DNA from: an uncultured Eubacteriales bacterium
Lineage (GTDB): Bacteria; Bacillota; Clostridia; Peptostreptococcales; Anaerovoracaceae
NCBI GenBank assembly: GCA_902776725.1
Contig: CACYQX010000001.1
Coordinates: forward strand, 1-64,000
Direction: 5' to 3'
Length of the DNA: 64,000 nucleotides
Of the stretch, positions 36,659 through 45,594 are shown in pieces. The first letter of the stretch is position 1; every line of letters begins with the position of its first letter. The position numbers were made by a program, and so were the translations under genes. Below the pieces are notes generated by a model. It ran no database searches. It worked only from the letters and a program-made list of their open reading frames with translations, and had not been told where the DNA came from.

Positions 36659-36697
36659 ATGAAAGGCGAATATAGAGAAGGCGAATATAGAGAATGA
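36659..36697 (+). CDS. 12-codon leader peptide before the Na/Pi transporter
   Basis: An ATG 8 nt after TATAAT (36645-36650) encodes MKGEYREGEYRE; its TGA overlaps the ATG of the transporter gene (ATGA). It would be translated from an almost leaderless 5' end. The peptide is an exact pentad repeat because the DNA carries a 15-bp tandem duplication. Confidence 0.5.
   Translation: MKGEYREGEYRE
36663..36692. repeat. 15-bp perfect tandem duplication next to a start codon
   Basis: AAGGCGAATATAGAG twice in direct contact, ending one base before the overlapping start of the Na/Pi transporter gene. Copy-number change by slippage would add five codons to the leader and keep the overlap. Confidence 0.9.
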
Positions 36698-38502
36698 GTA
36701 TATTTGATGTTTTAACACTATTCGGTGGTCTGGCCATGTTCCTCTACGGAATGCGCCTAATGGGCGCCTCTCTCAAGGAGGGTTCGTCCGGTGCACTCAA
36801 AAAGGCTCTCGAGGGAGTTACCAACAACACCTTCAAAGCCTTCCTTCTGGGATTTTTGGTAACCGCAGTTATCCAATCCTCAACCGCAACTATAGTTATA
36901 ACCTCCGGTCTCGTAGCTGCAGGTATTCTTTCCCTAAAACAATCCTTGGGAATTATCATCGGCGCCAACGTGGGTACCACGGTAACCGGTCAAATCATCA
37001 GACTCATTGGAATGAATGACTCATCCGACAGTTGGCTTAATATCTTTAAGCCATCTACCCTCGCCCCCGTGGCGCTTATAATAGGAATCGTCCTGATAAT
37101 GGGATTTAAATTCAACCGTGCCAAAACCATAGGCAATATTGCCATAGGTTTTGGTATTTTATTCTCCGGACTTCTAAATATGACATCCGCCGTGGACACA
37201 CTTACTGAGAGCGGCGTGTTCGAAAGTCTCTTTTCCAAGCTTGGAAGCAATCCTTTTATCGGTTACTTAATCGGTGCAACAGTTGCGTTTATACTGCAGA
37301 GCTCCTCTGCAACAATCGGTATTCTTCAGGCATTTTCGGCATCCGGCGGTCTCGCATTCAACGCCATTTACGCCGTTGTCGTAGGTGTCTATCTCGGTGA
37401 CTGCGTAACCACCGCAATAGTCTGCTCCATCGGAGCAAAGGCCGAGCAAAAGCGCGTCGGTATCGTAAATATTCTTTTCAACCTCGGTAAATCCGTTCTG
37501 GTACTTGGCGTAGTCGCAATACTGAGATGGATGGGTGTGCTCGACGGAATTTGGAATACAATCGCAACACCGGGCAGCATAGCAAATACCAATACGATAT
37601 TTAACCTCGCATGTGCACTCTTACTCTTCCCGCTCATGTCCATATTCGAGAAGATGAGCAAGAAGATCGTTAAGGACGATCCTGTACATGAATTCAAATA
37701 CCAGGATAAGGTCGAGGCTCTAAGCACCGCATTCTTCAGCACTCCTGCGCTTGCACTCCGAAGCTGCTACGATGCGCTCCTCACTATGTTCTATGCATCG
37801 AGAGACAATATAACGCGCGGACTCGATATGCTTACCAAATACGATGCCAAGACCTACGAGGTTGTCCGTCAGGAAGAAGACAATATCGACCAACTCGCCG
37901 ACCGAGTAAGCCAGTATCTCGTTCAACTCGCCAGCCATTTGACCGTCGACGAGCACGTAGAAATACTCAACCACTACTATAAGATCGTTAACGAGTTTGA
38001 ACGTCTCGGCGATCACGCCAAGAATATCGCGGACACCGCCGCAGAACTCCACGAGAGGCAAACTCCGTTCTCCGCTATCGCGCTTGCGGAGCTTGATGTT
38101 GTAGAAGATTTGATAAACAGCATTTTGGACTTCACCGAAGAAGCCTTCAAGAAGCGCGATGCGGATGCCGCTTATAAAATCGAACCTCTGGAAGAGGTTG
38201 TCGATGACCTCGTAGTCGTTTTGAGAGATAATCACATGTCGAGACTTGCAAACGGCAAGTGCAATGTCGTTGCAGGAACAGACTTTATGGATCTCCTCGG
38301 CGATATAGAGAGAATCTCCGATATTTGTTCCAATGTCGGTCTCGCGACCGTTACGCGTGTCAAACCGGAACTCGGAAATAAGACGCACGACTATACATAC
38401 CTCTTGCACTCCGGCAACGACGCGGAGTTTAACAGAGAATACGAAGCCGCCCACAAAAAGTATTTCGATAAGATCAATAACCTTATTGCTTCAGAGGGAT
38501 AA
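36694..38502 (+). CDS. Na/Pi cotransporter family protein with PhoU-like domain
   Basis: 602 residues. Residues ~1-320 contain the two inverted NptA repeats, marked by VIQSSTATIVITSGLVAAG and LQSSSATIGILQAFSASGG. From ~350 a cytoplasmic PhoU-like helical domain follows. Imports phosphate with Na+, probably controlled by the PhoU-like tail. The gene has no good ribosome binding site and depends on the overlapping leader ORF. Followed after 6 nt by a DUF1015 gene. Confidence 0.92.
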   Translation: MSIFDVLTLFGGLAMFLYGMRLMGASLKEGSSGALKKALEGVTNNTFKAFLLGFLVTAVIQSSTATIVITSGLVAAGILSLKQSLGIIIGANVGTTVTGQIIRLIGMNDSSDSWLNIFKPSTLAPVALIIGIVLIMGFKFNRAKTIGNIAIGFGILFSGLLNMTSAVDTLTESGVFESLFSKLGSNPFIGYLIGATVAFILQSSSATIGILQAFSASGGLAFNAIYAVVVGVYLGDCVTTAIVCSIGAKAEQKRVGIVNILFNLGKSVLVLGVVAILRWMGVLDGIWNTIATPGSIANTNTIFNLACALLLFPLMSIFEKMSKKIVKDDPVHEFKYQDKVEALSTAFFSTPALALRSCYDALLTMFYASRDNITRGLDMLTKYDAKTYEVVRQEEDNIDQLADRVSQYLVQLASHLTVDEHVEILNHYYKIVNEFERLGDHAKNIADTAAELHERQTPFSAIALAELDVVEDLINSILDFTEEAFKKRDADAAYKIEPLEEVVDDLVVVLRDNHMSRLANGKCNVVAGTDFMDLLGDIERISDICSNVGLATVTRVKPELGNKTHDYTYLLHSGNDAEFNREYEAAHKKYFDKINNLIASEG

Positions 38503-38508
38503 TAAACA

Positions 38509-39729
38509 ATGCCAATAATCAAGCCTTTTAAGGGTGTCCGCCCGGCAAATGAATTTACGGACGAAGTATATATCAGCCACGAGAACTCGGCCAATCAGGA
38601 TAAGGCTCGCGAGCTTTTGCTTACCAATCCTTATACTCTTCTCCATCTTACACACCACGATTTGATCATGGACACAAAGGACGAAGACGAAATCCAAAGA
38701 ATTTGCCACGAGACCTATAACCGCCTCGTGAGCGAAGGAGTTTTGATTCGCGATGAAAAGCCTGTTTTCTACGCTTATCGTCTGAGCATGGCAAACCACA
38801 GTCAGACCGGCTTCATCGCAAGCATAGACATCAAAGAATACATAGATAAAAAAATCAAGAAGCACGAGCTCACGAGATCTTCAAAGGCTCGTCTTCAGGT
38901 AGATATTCTTAAGCGCGTAGGAGGGATAATCGAGCCCATCCTCCTCTCCTACGATTCCGCAGAACTAAAGGAGCATATCGTCGAAGAGTGGACCGTATCG
39001 CACGACTCCATCTACGACACCCTGGATATCGGAGGAACGCGTCACGAGATTTGGATAATTGATGACGACGAGTTCATAGCACGGCTCGAAAACGCCGTTA
39101 ACTCCCTCTCGGCCTTCTACATCTGCGACGGCCATCACAGAATAGAAGCTGCGGCAGAATATTATCTTGAAGCAGAAACAGACGAAGAAAGAAACGATAG
39201 ACGCTATACGATGGCTGTACTCTTTCCTTCCGACGAAATGCTTATACTCGACTACAATCGTGCAGTACGCGATCTTAACGGCATGACGGAAGAAGAGTTC
39301 TTGGATTCACTCCGCGCACACGAATTCACGGTGGAGAAAAACGGTCCCGACGCAATCTATCCAGAAGGACTCGGCGAATATACCATGGTCATGAGCGGCA
39401 TTTGGTATCGCCTCAAATACACCGGCGAGCGAAACCACGATGACCCGGTAGAAGCGCTTGACGTTTCCGTACTCCAAGAGAGAGTTCTCCAGGAGATCCT
39501 CGGAATCGGAGACCCTCAACACGACGAAAGGCTTTCGTTCATAAGCGGAACAAAGGGCCTGCACGCGCTCGAACTTGCAACACAGAACGGCATGGCTGTA
39601 GCCTTTGCTCTGGTTCCGCCAAGCATGGAAGAAATCATGAACGTATGCAATGCGGGAAAAACCATGCCGCCAAAATCGACCTGCTTTGAGCCAAAGCCGG
39701 CCGGCGGCCTGATAGTTTATCATGAGTAG
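38509..39729 (+). CDS. DUF1015 family protein (SerK-like)
   Basis: 406 residues. Start FKGVRPANEF, the AYRLSMANHSQTGFIASIDI strand, KKHELTRSSK, and YICDGHHRIEAAAEYY are the marks of DUF1015. Some members phosphorylate free serine with ADP or ATP. That activity is known for archaeal and staphylococcal relatives and is only possible here. Co-transcribed with the Na/Pi transporter and followed by a strong terminator. Confidence 0.85.
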   Translation: MPIIKPFKGVRPANEFTDEVYISHENSANQDKARELLLTNPYTLLHLTHHDLIMDTKDEDEIQRICHETYNRLVSEGVLIRDEKPVFYAYRLSMANHSQTGFIASIDIKEYIDKKIKKHELTRSSKARLQVDILKRVGGIIEPILLSYDSAELKEHIVEEWTVSHDSIYDTLDIGGTRHEIWIIDDDEFIARLENAVNSLSAFYICDGHHRIEAAAEYYLEAETDEERNDRRYTMAVLFPSDEMLILDYNRAVRDLNGMTEEEFLDSLRAHEFTVEKNGPDAIYPEGLGEYTMVMSGIWYRLKYTGERNHDDPVEALDVSVLQERVLQEILGIGDPQHDERLSFISGTKGLHALELATQNGMAVAFALVPPSMEEIMNVCNAGKTMPPKSTCFEPKPAGGLIVYHE

Positions 39730-39779
39730 TAAATAAACGATTTTGACAATACCGAGATATTGTAATATCAACCATATTT

Positions 39780-39802
39780 AACCGGCCACGAGCCGGTTTT
39801 TT
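39780..39802 (+). terminator. intrinsic terminator after DUF1015 gene
   Basis: AACCGGC-CACGA-GCCGGTT followed by TTTTC. Confidence 0.88.
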
Positions 39803-39831
39803 CTTGCGGTAAACACTCCAAGGCTCTTCTA

Positions 39832-39840
39832 TGGTATAAT
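39832..39840 (+). promoter_or_regulatory. extended -10 adjoining a start codon
   Basis: TGGTATAAT, then exactly TGGCGT, then the ATG at 39847. Clearest case of the leaderless pattern in the window. Confidence 0.65.
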
Positions 39841-39846
39841 TGGCGT

Positions 39847-41292
39847 ATGGAAAAAATAACGACCTATTATGCCACCAGAAGGAATGTCCTAATCTGGCTG
39901 GCCGCCCTGCTTTGCATAGTCTCCGCAGTGGCCCGTATAATCTTTGCCTGCACAAGCGGCATTGATTCCTTGAACCCGGTCGTCAGTATCATTCTTCCCG
40001 TTGCAGCAAATTTATGGTTAGGTGTACGGCTGCTTATACGTGGCGAGAAGCAATTTTACTTGACTATTATTCCTGTGGTTCTCTTAACGTTTGTACTCTG
40101 CCGCGACGGCATGAGTGCCATAACATCACCTTGGACTTATGTCATAATTGCCTTGGGCGTAGTCTTTGCCCTTCTCTATTTTGTGACATTCAGCGGCAAG
40201 GTTCCGAGCAAGCTTTTCGCTCTTGTCTTCCTTGTTGGTGCAATTGCGCTTGCGGGTTTCTCGCTTGGAGTGCATCAATTACTGACAAAGAATTTATATT
40301 ACGAAGACCTTGTATCCCCTCCGTTTAAATGGCTAGTCAACTCAGATGTTGCATTGCTTCTCGGAATGCTTGTTATGCTTCTGGGCGTAAGAAAGATGCC
40401 GCCATGGAAGGAGGGCGCCCCCTATCGCCTGAGATTCGGCGACAGGCGCGACGGCAGGCTTATAAGAGAAATGTCGGTAATGACCAAGGTTACTCCCTTC
40501 TTTATGCCCACGAGGCTCGGAAGGAGCAACTATATAAAGGACTCCGTAGAAGTCAGCAATATGGAGCGCTATATAATCAAAAAGAGACGCGAGGGTCTAA
40601 AGCACTTCGGAATGACCCACGTTATAGTAGCCGCATATGTAAGACTCACAGCAGAGATGCCGGCCCTCAACAGATTTGTCGCGGGACAAAAGGTCTATCA
40701 TCGATTTGAGACATCCATGAATATGGTAGTCAAAAAAGAGATGAACAAAGAGGCCCCCGACTCTTCCATTAGAGTCAGGTTCGACCCGGCAGACACTGCT
40801 GACCAGGTATACGAAAAATTCAACGCAGCGATGGAAAACGCCAGAAACGAAGGGATAGCCAACGGATTTGATGCTCTTACTCATGTCCTGAACCTTATCC
40901 CGAGCGTTATTCTCTCCTTCTTTGGTTTCCTAGTAAGATTATTTGACTACTTTGGATTCCTACCGGAAGCGCTTGAACAGGTAAGCCCCTTCCACGGATC
41001 GTTCTATATAACATCCATGGGAAGCCTCGGAATACCTCCGATTTACCACCACCTATACGACCTTGGAACGGTTCCGGTATTCTGCGCTTTTGGACATAAG
41101 TACACTAAATATGAATCCAATAAGAACGGTGAACTCGTAACCAAGAAATACCTGGACTACACCATAGTCTGCGACGAAGGTATCTGCGACGGATTCTACT
41201 ATGCCGCCGCACTCAAGAAGCTTAGAAGCTATCTCTCGCATCCCGAGAAGCTTGACGAGCCACCAGAAGAAATAATAGAAGACGCTTATTGA
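39847..41292 (+). CDS. membrane protein fused to an E2-like acyltransferase domain
   Basis: 481 residues. Residues ~1-200 hold about six membrane segments. About 210-460 is a chloramphenicol-acetyltransferase-like fold of the 2-oxoacid dehydrogenase E2 type: HVIVAAYVRLTAEMPALNRF, then FYITSMGSLGIPPIYHHLYD and VCDEGICDGFYYAAALKKL. In E2 the motif is HxxxDG; here Glu444 replaces the catalytic His while Asp448-Gly449 remain. There is no lipoyl domain. The acceptor is unknown. The next gene, a Cys-rich small protein, lies 26 nt downstream. Predicted leaderless. Confidence 0.75.
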   Translation: MEKITTYYATRRNVLIWLAALLCIVSAVARIIFACTSGIDSLNPVVSIILPVAANLWLGVRLLIRGEKQFYLTIIPVVLLTFVLCRDGMSAITSPWTYVIIALGVVFALLYFVTFSGKVPSKLFALVFLVGAIALAGFSLGVHQLLTKNLYYEDLVSPPFKWLVNSDVALLLGMLVMLLGVRKMPPWKEGAPYRLRFGDRRDGRLIREMSVMTKVTPFFMPTRLGRSNYIKDSVEVSNMERYIIKKRREGLKHFGMTHVIVAAYVRLTAEMPALNRFVAGQKVYHRFETSMNMVVKKEMNKEAPDSSIRVRFDPADTADQVYEKFNAAMENARNEGIANGFDALTHVLNLIPSVILSFFGFLVRLFDYFGFLPEALEQVSPFHGSFYITSMGSLGIPPIYHHLYDLGTVPVFCAFGHKYTKYESNKNGELVTKKYLDYTIVCDEGICDGFYYAAALKKLRSYLSHPEKLDEPPEEIIEDAY

Positions 41293-41318
41293 TCGCCGTT
41301 TGCGAAGAAAGGACAGCT

Positions 41319-41582
41319 ATGGAAAATTACAAATTCTATGCACATAAGGAATGTGAATTCTTCCCCTGCCACGAGACGAATGATCCGGACAACTTCAATT
41401 GTCTCTTTTGCTACTGTCCGCTATATGCGCTCGGCGAAAACTGTGGCGGAAACTTTAAATACAACGAACTGGGATTCAAAGATTGCAGCCGTTGCCTCTT
41501 CCCGCATGTGCGCGAGAATTACGAAAAAATTCTCGACCGCTACAGCGATATAGTCGCGCTGGCTCGAAAGGACAAAAAATAG
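41319..41582 (+). CDS. cysteine-rich small domain protein
   Basis: 87 residues with a conserved Cys pattern (HKECEFFPCHE, NCLFCYCPLYALGENCGGNF, DCSRCLFPH), as in the small domain often linked to cobalamin biosynthesis proteins. Probably binds a metal. AAAGGA before the ATG at 41319. Apparently in one transcript with the membrane acyltransferase-like gene. Confidence 0.85.
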   Translation: MENYKFYAHKECEFFPCHETNDPDNFNCLFCYCPLYALGENCGGNFKYNELGFKDCSRCLFPHVRENYEKILDRYSDIVALARKDKK

Positions 41583-41592
41583 AATCGCAATA

Positions 41593-41617
41593 AAAAAGCG
41601 GCTTCTGCCGCTTTTTT
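41593..41617. terminator. bidirectional intrinsic terminator
   Basis: AAAAAAGCGGC-TTCT-GCCGCTTTTTTG; serves both convergent genes. Confidence 0.92.
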
Positions 41618-41624
41618 GTTTTCA

Positions 41625-42677
41625 CTAATTGTTCGCGATCTCTTTCAAAACCTCTATGAGCGCATCCACCTCTTCGTCCGTCGTGCTCCACGATGTCGCC
41701 AATCTAAATATAGTCGACTCATCATCGTATTTTTCCCAGAACTCATAGCTGACCTTCTCGCCCAATTTTGCAAGACGCTTATTGTCCAGCACTATGAATA
41801 TCTGATTGCTCGGCGTCTCAAGGTAATACCTGTATCCGTTCTCCTCCAGCGCTCTGCGAATCCTCATCGCCGTCCTGATTGCCGTCTCACCTATGCTGTA
41901 ATAAAGATCATTGGAAAAGAGTTCATCAAACTGTATTCCCAGCACACGACCCTTTGCAAGCGAACCACCGCGCTGCTTAATCATAGTGAAGAGATGCGGA
42001 ATCTTTTCCGGATTCGTAAGAACGACAGCCTCGCCCAAAAACGCTCCGCATTTTGTTCCTCCGATATAGAAGGCGTCGCAGAGCTTTGCCAAATCCTTGA
42101 GCGTCACATCGTTCTCCGGACAAGCGAGCGCATAGGCAAGCCTAGCGCCATCCAAATAGAGAGGAATATCAAAGTCATCGCAAACCGCCTTTAGCTCCGT
42201 GAGCTCCTCCTTGGAATAGAGCGTGCCGAATTCCGTCGGATGCGAGATATATACCATCCCCGGAAACACCGCGTGTTCATGATTGAGATCATTATAGAAA
42301 TCCGTCATGAATTGACGTATATCACCCGCATATAGTTTTCCGTCCTTATGCGGTCTCGCAAGCACCTTGTGTCCGGTCGCTTCAATTGCGCCCGCCTCAT
42401 GGATATTGACGTGCCCCGTGTCCGCGGAAATAACGCCCTCATAAGGTCTCAGAAAAGCGGAAATCATAACCGCATTGGTCTGGGTTCCACCCATAAGGAA
42501 CTCAACCTGTGCATCCGGGCATCCGCATGCAGCTTTGATTTTTTCTTTTGCCTCTTCGCAGATAGGATCCGTTCCGTATCCATCCGTCGCAAGCATATTT
42601 GTGTCATTAATGCGCTTAAGAATGCTGGGATGCGCGCCTTTCATATAGTCGCAGGAAAATGGTAGTTTTTCTTGCAT
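41625..42677 (-). CDS. low-specificity L-threonine aldolase family
   Basis: 350 residues, PLP-dependent. The Schiff-base lysine is in FYIGGTKCGAFLGEA; PLYLDGARLAYA carries the Asp that binds the pyridine nitrogen. Other marks: DGYGTDPICEEAKEKI and MGGTQTNAVMISAFL. It would split threonine into glycine and acetaldehyde; the glycine could feed the riboswitch-controlled cleavage system. Related beta-eliminating lyases cannot be fully excluded. Confidence 0.87.
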   Translation of the reverse strand: MQEKLPFSCDYMKGAHPSILKRINDTNMLATDGYGTDPICEEAKEKIKAACGCPDAQVEFLMGGTQTNAVMISAFLRPYEGVISADTGHVNIHEAGAIEATGHKVLARPHKDGKLYAGDIRQFMTDFYNDLNHEHAVFPGMVYISHPTEFGTLYSKEELTELKAVCDDFDIPLYLDGARLAYALACPENDVTLKDLAKLCDAFYIGGTKCGAFLGEAVVLTNPEKIPHLFTMIKQRGGSLAKGRVLGIQFDELFSNDLYYSIGETAIRTAMRIRRALEENGYRYYLETPSNQIFIVLDNKRLAKLGEKVSYEFWEKYDDESTIFRLATSWSTTDEEVDALIEVLKEIANN

Positions 42678-42701
42678 CCTCTCCTCCGTTTCAAAATCAA
42701 A

Positions 42702-43067
42702 TTACTTCTTCTCGATAAACGATTTTATCGCCTTGAACGTTTCTTCGCTGATTACATGCTCCATACTGCAGGCGTCATCGTTTGCAGTCTCGGGATCAAC
42801 CCCAAGACCAATAAGCCAATCTCTAAAGAACTGATGGCGCTCATAGACGCTATTTGCGAGTTTTTTCCCTGTCTTTGTCAGCGTGATATAGCCCTCTTCG
42901 GAAACCTCGATATAATTCTGCTCCTTCATGTTTTTTACCGCAACGCTGATGCTCGATTTTTTGTAACCGAGTTCGTTTGCGATATCAACACTTCTCACAA
43001 CAGGCTTCTTCTCACCTATCATAAGTATGGATTCTAAATAGTTTTCCAAAGATTCATTATGTTTCAT
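42702..43067 (-). CDS. DtxR/MntR-family metal-dependent regulator
   Basis: 121 residues: a winged helix (SVDIANELGYKKSSISVAVK, YIEVSEEGYITLTKTGKKLA) and a short dimerisation/metal domain with HQFFRDWLIGLG, DACSMEHVIS and EETF. Lacks the C-terminal SH3-like domain, like MntR. It probably responds to Mn2+ or Fe2+. AAGGTGG before the ATG. Promoter TTGAAA-N17-TATAAT. Confidence 0.9.
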   Translation of the reverse strand: MKHNESLENYLESILMIGEKKPVVRSVDIANELGYKKSSISVAVKNMKEQNYIEVSEEGYITLTKTGKKLANSVYERHQFFRDWLIGLGVDPETANDDACSMEHVISEETFKAIKSFIEKK

Positions 43068-43107
43068 AGTAGTACCACCTTTGAACTAAAATAAGTCTTC
43101 TCTAACT

Positions 43108-43166
43108 ATTATAAGTTATTGCGATGATTGTTTCAATTTGATTTTTAGCTAGTCAGCGCATAAAAT
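43108..43166. promoter_or_regulatory. back-to-back divergent promoters
   Basis: Minus: TTGAAA (43131-43136), 17 nt, TATAAT (43108-43113), for the DtxR gene. Plus: TTGATT (43138-43143), 17 nt, TAAAAT (43161-43166), for the PAP2 gene. The two -35 boxes are separated by one base. Confidence 0.65.
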
Positions 43167-43170
43167 ATAT

Positions 43171-43851
43171 ATGGCAAGTAGATTTAACGGGTATATTATG
43201 AACGACAAAAAAGCATTAATTCCAAAATACGCAATCGTGCCAATCATCTTTTATTGTTTAGCGGTTCCGTCATATTTTTTGGTGCGCTTCCTGACAGAGG
43301 GACGAAGCTTTTACGACGCCTCTTTTTTCCTTGATGAAAAGATCCCTTTCCTCCCAATATTCATTTGGATATACGTTCTGGCTTATTTGCAATGGTTCAT
43401 CGGCTATTTTGCCGTCATGCGCAGCAACGAAACCACCTGCAAGACATATTTTGGGGCGGAATTCATAGGAAAACTGACCTGCGTTCTGATATTCGCTTTG
43501 ATTCCCACCACGATGGTGCGTCCCGAGCTTAGCGGAAGCGGACTCACAAACGACCTCATGCAGTGGATGTATTCGATAGACAGCCCCGACAACCTCTTCC
43601 CCTCGATTCATTGTATGGAGAGCTGGCTGGTCGCACGCGGTCTTATGGAAACAAAGGCTCCAAGGGCTGCAAAAATCCTTATGTGGGTATTTTCTATCCT
43701 CGTATTCATGTCCGTGGTATTTGTAAAGCAGCACGTCGTGATAGATATCGCCGGAGGCATCGCTGTTGCGGAGCTCGCAATATATCTATCCAAGCGACTT
43801 AATATGCCGGGTTTCTATACCGCTATCGAAAAACGGTTGTGCCTTGGCTAA
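43171..43851 (+). CDS. PAP2-family membrane phosphatase
   Basis: About 226 residues with five to six membrane segments. Phosphatase motifs: RPELSGSG (end of motif 1), LFPSIHCMESWL (motif 2, PSxH) and VKQHVVIDIAGG (motif 3 His and Asp). It removes phosphate from lipid or isoprenoid phosphates at the membrane. The ATG at 43171 is 4 nt from the -10 box (leaderless). A second ATG at 43198 (MNDKKALIP) is an alternative start. Confidence 0.85.
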   Translation: MASRFNGYIMNDKKALIPKYAIVPIIFYCLAVPSYFLVRFLTEGRSFYDASFFLDEKIPFLPIFIWIYVLAYLQWFIGYFAVMRSNETTCKTYFGAEFIGKLTCVLIFALIPTTMVRPELSGSGLTNDLMQWMYSIDSPDNLFPSIHCMESWLVARGLMETKAPRAAKILMWVFSILVFMSVVFVKQHVVIDIAGGIAVAELAIYLSKRLNMPGFYTAIEKRLCLG

Positions 43852-43882
43852 TCCGCCCACGAACAAATCCCAAAGACAATAA

Positions 43883-43910
43883 AAAAGAGGCCGTCGGCCT
43901 CTTTTGTTTT
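43883..43910. terminator. bidirectional intrinsic terminator
   Basis: AAAAGAGGCC-GTC-GGCCTCTTTT followed by GTTTTTA. Confidence 0.9.
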
Positions 43911-43922
43911 TATATGCTTACT

Positions 43923-44474
43923 CTATACGAGTTCGATGTCTTCCGTATTTTGAATAGCTTTTACCACCTGCTCAACTATATCGCTGCAAACATCAAAGGA
44001 TGTATTTGTATCGGGCGTTCTCACATTGTACTCGAGAATAACTCCGTTCTCGCCTGTCTTGCAAATGATATGTGTATTCTCATCTGTGTTCTGCGTCTGC
44101 GGATGATTCATTATGGCGTTCGTTATGATTTCCTTTGTCTTTTCTATATTGGAACCAAATCCGACCTTGACGCTGTTTATATAGTTTACACCGTTCTTGT
44201 AATCGCTGTTAATCACGGTGCATGACTCCATGATGGAGTTTGGAATTATTATTACGTTGCGGTTGTAGTCTTGGATCTTTATGTGAAGGATGCCGCGCTT
44301 CAGTACGTTTCCAGACGCAATATCGCGACCAATCTGTCTTATGCTTATTTTGTCGCCCTTCCTGAACGGGCGAGTACAAAATATTACTATGCCGTATATG
44401 ATATTGTTCAAGGTCTTCTGCATTACGAACGACGCCGCTGCAACTATGACCGCTGTCAAAATTGTTTTATCCAT
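43923..44474 (-). CDS. short MscS-like mechanosensitive channel protein
   Basis: 183 residues. A pore-lining-type helix stands at the N-terminus (VIVAAASFVMQKTLNNIIYG), then the MscS beta domain (CTRPFRKGDKISIRQIG, VIIIPNSIMESCTVINSD) and a C-terminal alpha/beta domain. Only one membrane helix is left instead of three in MscS. It may be a minimal channel or a truncated relative. GGGGAAAG precedes the ATG. Confidence 0.82.
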   Translation of the reverse strand: MDKTILTAVIVAAASFVMQKTLNNIIYGIVIFCTRPFRKGDKISIRQIGRDIASGNVLKRGILHIKIQDYNRNVIIIPNSIMESCTVINSDYKNGVNYINSVKVGFGSNIEKTKEIITNAIMNHPQTQNTDENTHIICKTGENGVILEYNVRTPDTNTSFDVCSDIVEQVVKAIQNTEDIELV

Positions 44475-44538
44475 AATTCTTTCCCCTTATATCAAACTTT
44501 CACTACATAATAAGCATTAACAAGGGTTTTTGCAAGAA

Positions 44539-45594
44539 TTATTTTAATCTTTCCTTAAACCCGTCAGTATAATATTCGTTTCCCTCTTCGTCGATCCACA
44601 GGGCCTCCGCACCCTGCGAAAGCACGAGTTTCTCTCCGCTTTCCTTATCCATAAGGAACAGCGCTGTCGAAAGAGCATCGGCAAGACCCGAGTCGTCGCA
44701 GAGAATGGTTACCCCTCTCCAGTATGTGCTCGGCATCAAAGTCTCCGGATCGATTATATGGTGATAGTTCTTTCCGTCCACCGTATAGTAGCGCTGGTAG
44801 TCTCCGCTCGTAACGACCGACCCCTTCACCAGACTCACTTTCTCAATAAAGCTGTCCGCACTTCCGTTCGGATCCTGGATACCTATAACCCAAGGCGTGT
44901 CTCCGCCCTCTTTTCCGCCTGTTGTGAGGACGTTTCCTCCCACGCTTATAAGATACCCTTCAGGTAGCTTTTCTGATGCCCTCTGGATGGCGTATCCCTT
45001 TGCTATGGCACCTACGTCGAGTTTTGCCTCGGAATCCGTAAGCATAACCGTAGATGCTTCTTCATCTATTACGAGCTTATCGATTCCGCAGTGCTCAAGC
45101 GCGGCCTTTAGCTCGTCCATATCCGGAATATACGCCTTCTCGGGATTCGCTTCGCCTACTTCCCTCGCATCGTGCCAAAGAGAAAGCACAGGACCGAGCG
45201 TTACGTCGACTGCTCCTCCCGTGACCTCATACATCTCCCTGCAGAAAAGAAGAAGCGAAACAATGCGATCGTCCACTTTGACGGCTTCCGCTCCGGCTTT
45301 ATCATTAATCGTCTTGATATTCGGTAGATTTGCATAATCCTCGTAAATATCAAAGAGTTCATGACAAAGCAAAAACTCTTCATAGAACGGCTCTAGCGAT
45401 TCCTGAAAAGTCTTTTCATCCACCGCATATCCCTTCACAATCGTGACGGTATCAAAGAGCGAAAGATAGGTCTCCTGATATGCGTTCAATTGTTGAAAAT
45501 CCCCTGCCGGGGCAGGTTCCTTTGCGGTACACCCGCAAAGGAACACTGTAGTAATCAGCAGGGGAATAAGAATTTTGATTATTCTTTGGTTCAT
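44539..45594 (-). CDS. apbE: FAD:protein FMN transferase (ApbE) lipoprotein
   Basis: 351 residues. Lipobox FLCGC. The family core is LSLFDTVTIVKGYA, VDVTLGPVLSLWHDAR, KLDVGAIAKGYAIQRASEKL, SVGGNVLTTGG and HHIIDPETLMPS. Attaches FMN covalently to Thr in DxxSGAT motifs of exported proteins. The start overlaps the stop of the upstream lipoprotein gene (TAATG), and that lipoprotein carries such motifs, so enzyme and substrate are encoded together. Confidence 0.94.
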   Translation of the reverse strand: MNQRIIKILIPLLITTVFLCGCTAKEPAPAGDFQQLNAYQETYLSLFDTVTIVKGYAVDEKTFQESLEPFYEEFLLCHELFDIYEDYANLPNIKTINDKAGAEAVKVDDRIVSLLLFCREMYEVTGGAVDVTLGPVLSLWHDAREVGEANPEKAYIPDMDELKAALEHCGIDKLVIDEEASTVMLTDSEAKLDVGAIAKGYAIQRASEKLPEGYLISVGGNVLTTGGKEGGDTPWVIGIQDPNGSADSFIEKVSLVKGSVVTSGDYQRYYTVDGKNYHHIIDPETLMPSTYWRGVTILCDDSGLADALSTALFLMDKESGEKLVLSQGAEALWIDEEGNEYYTDGFKERLK

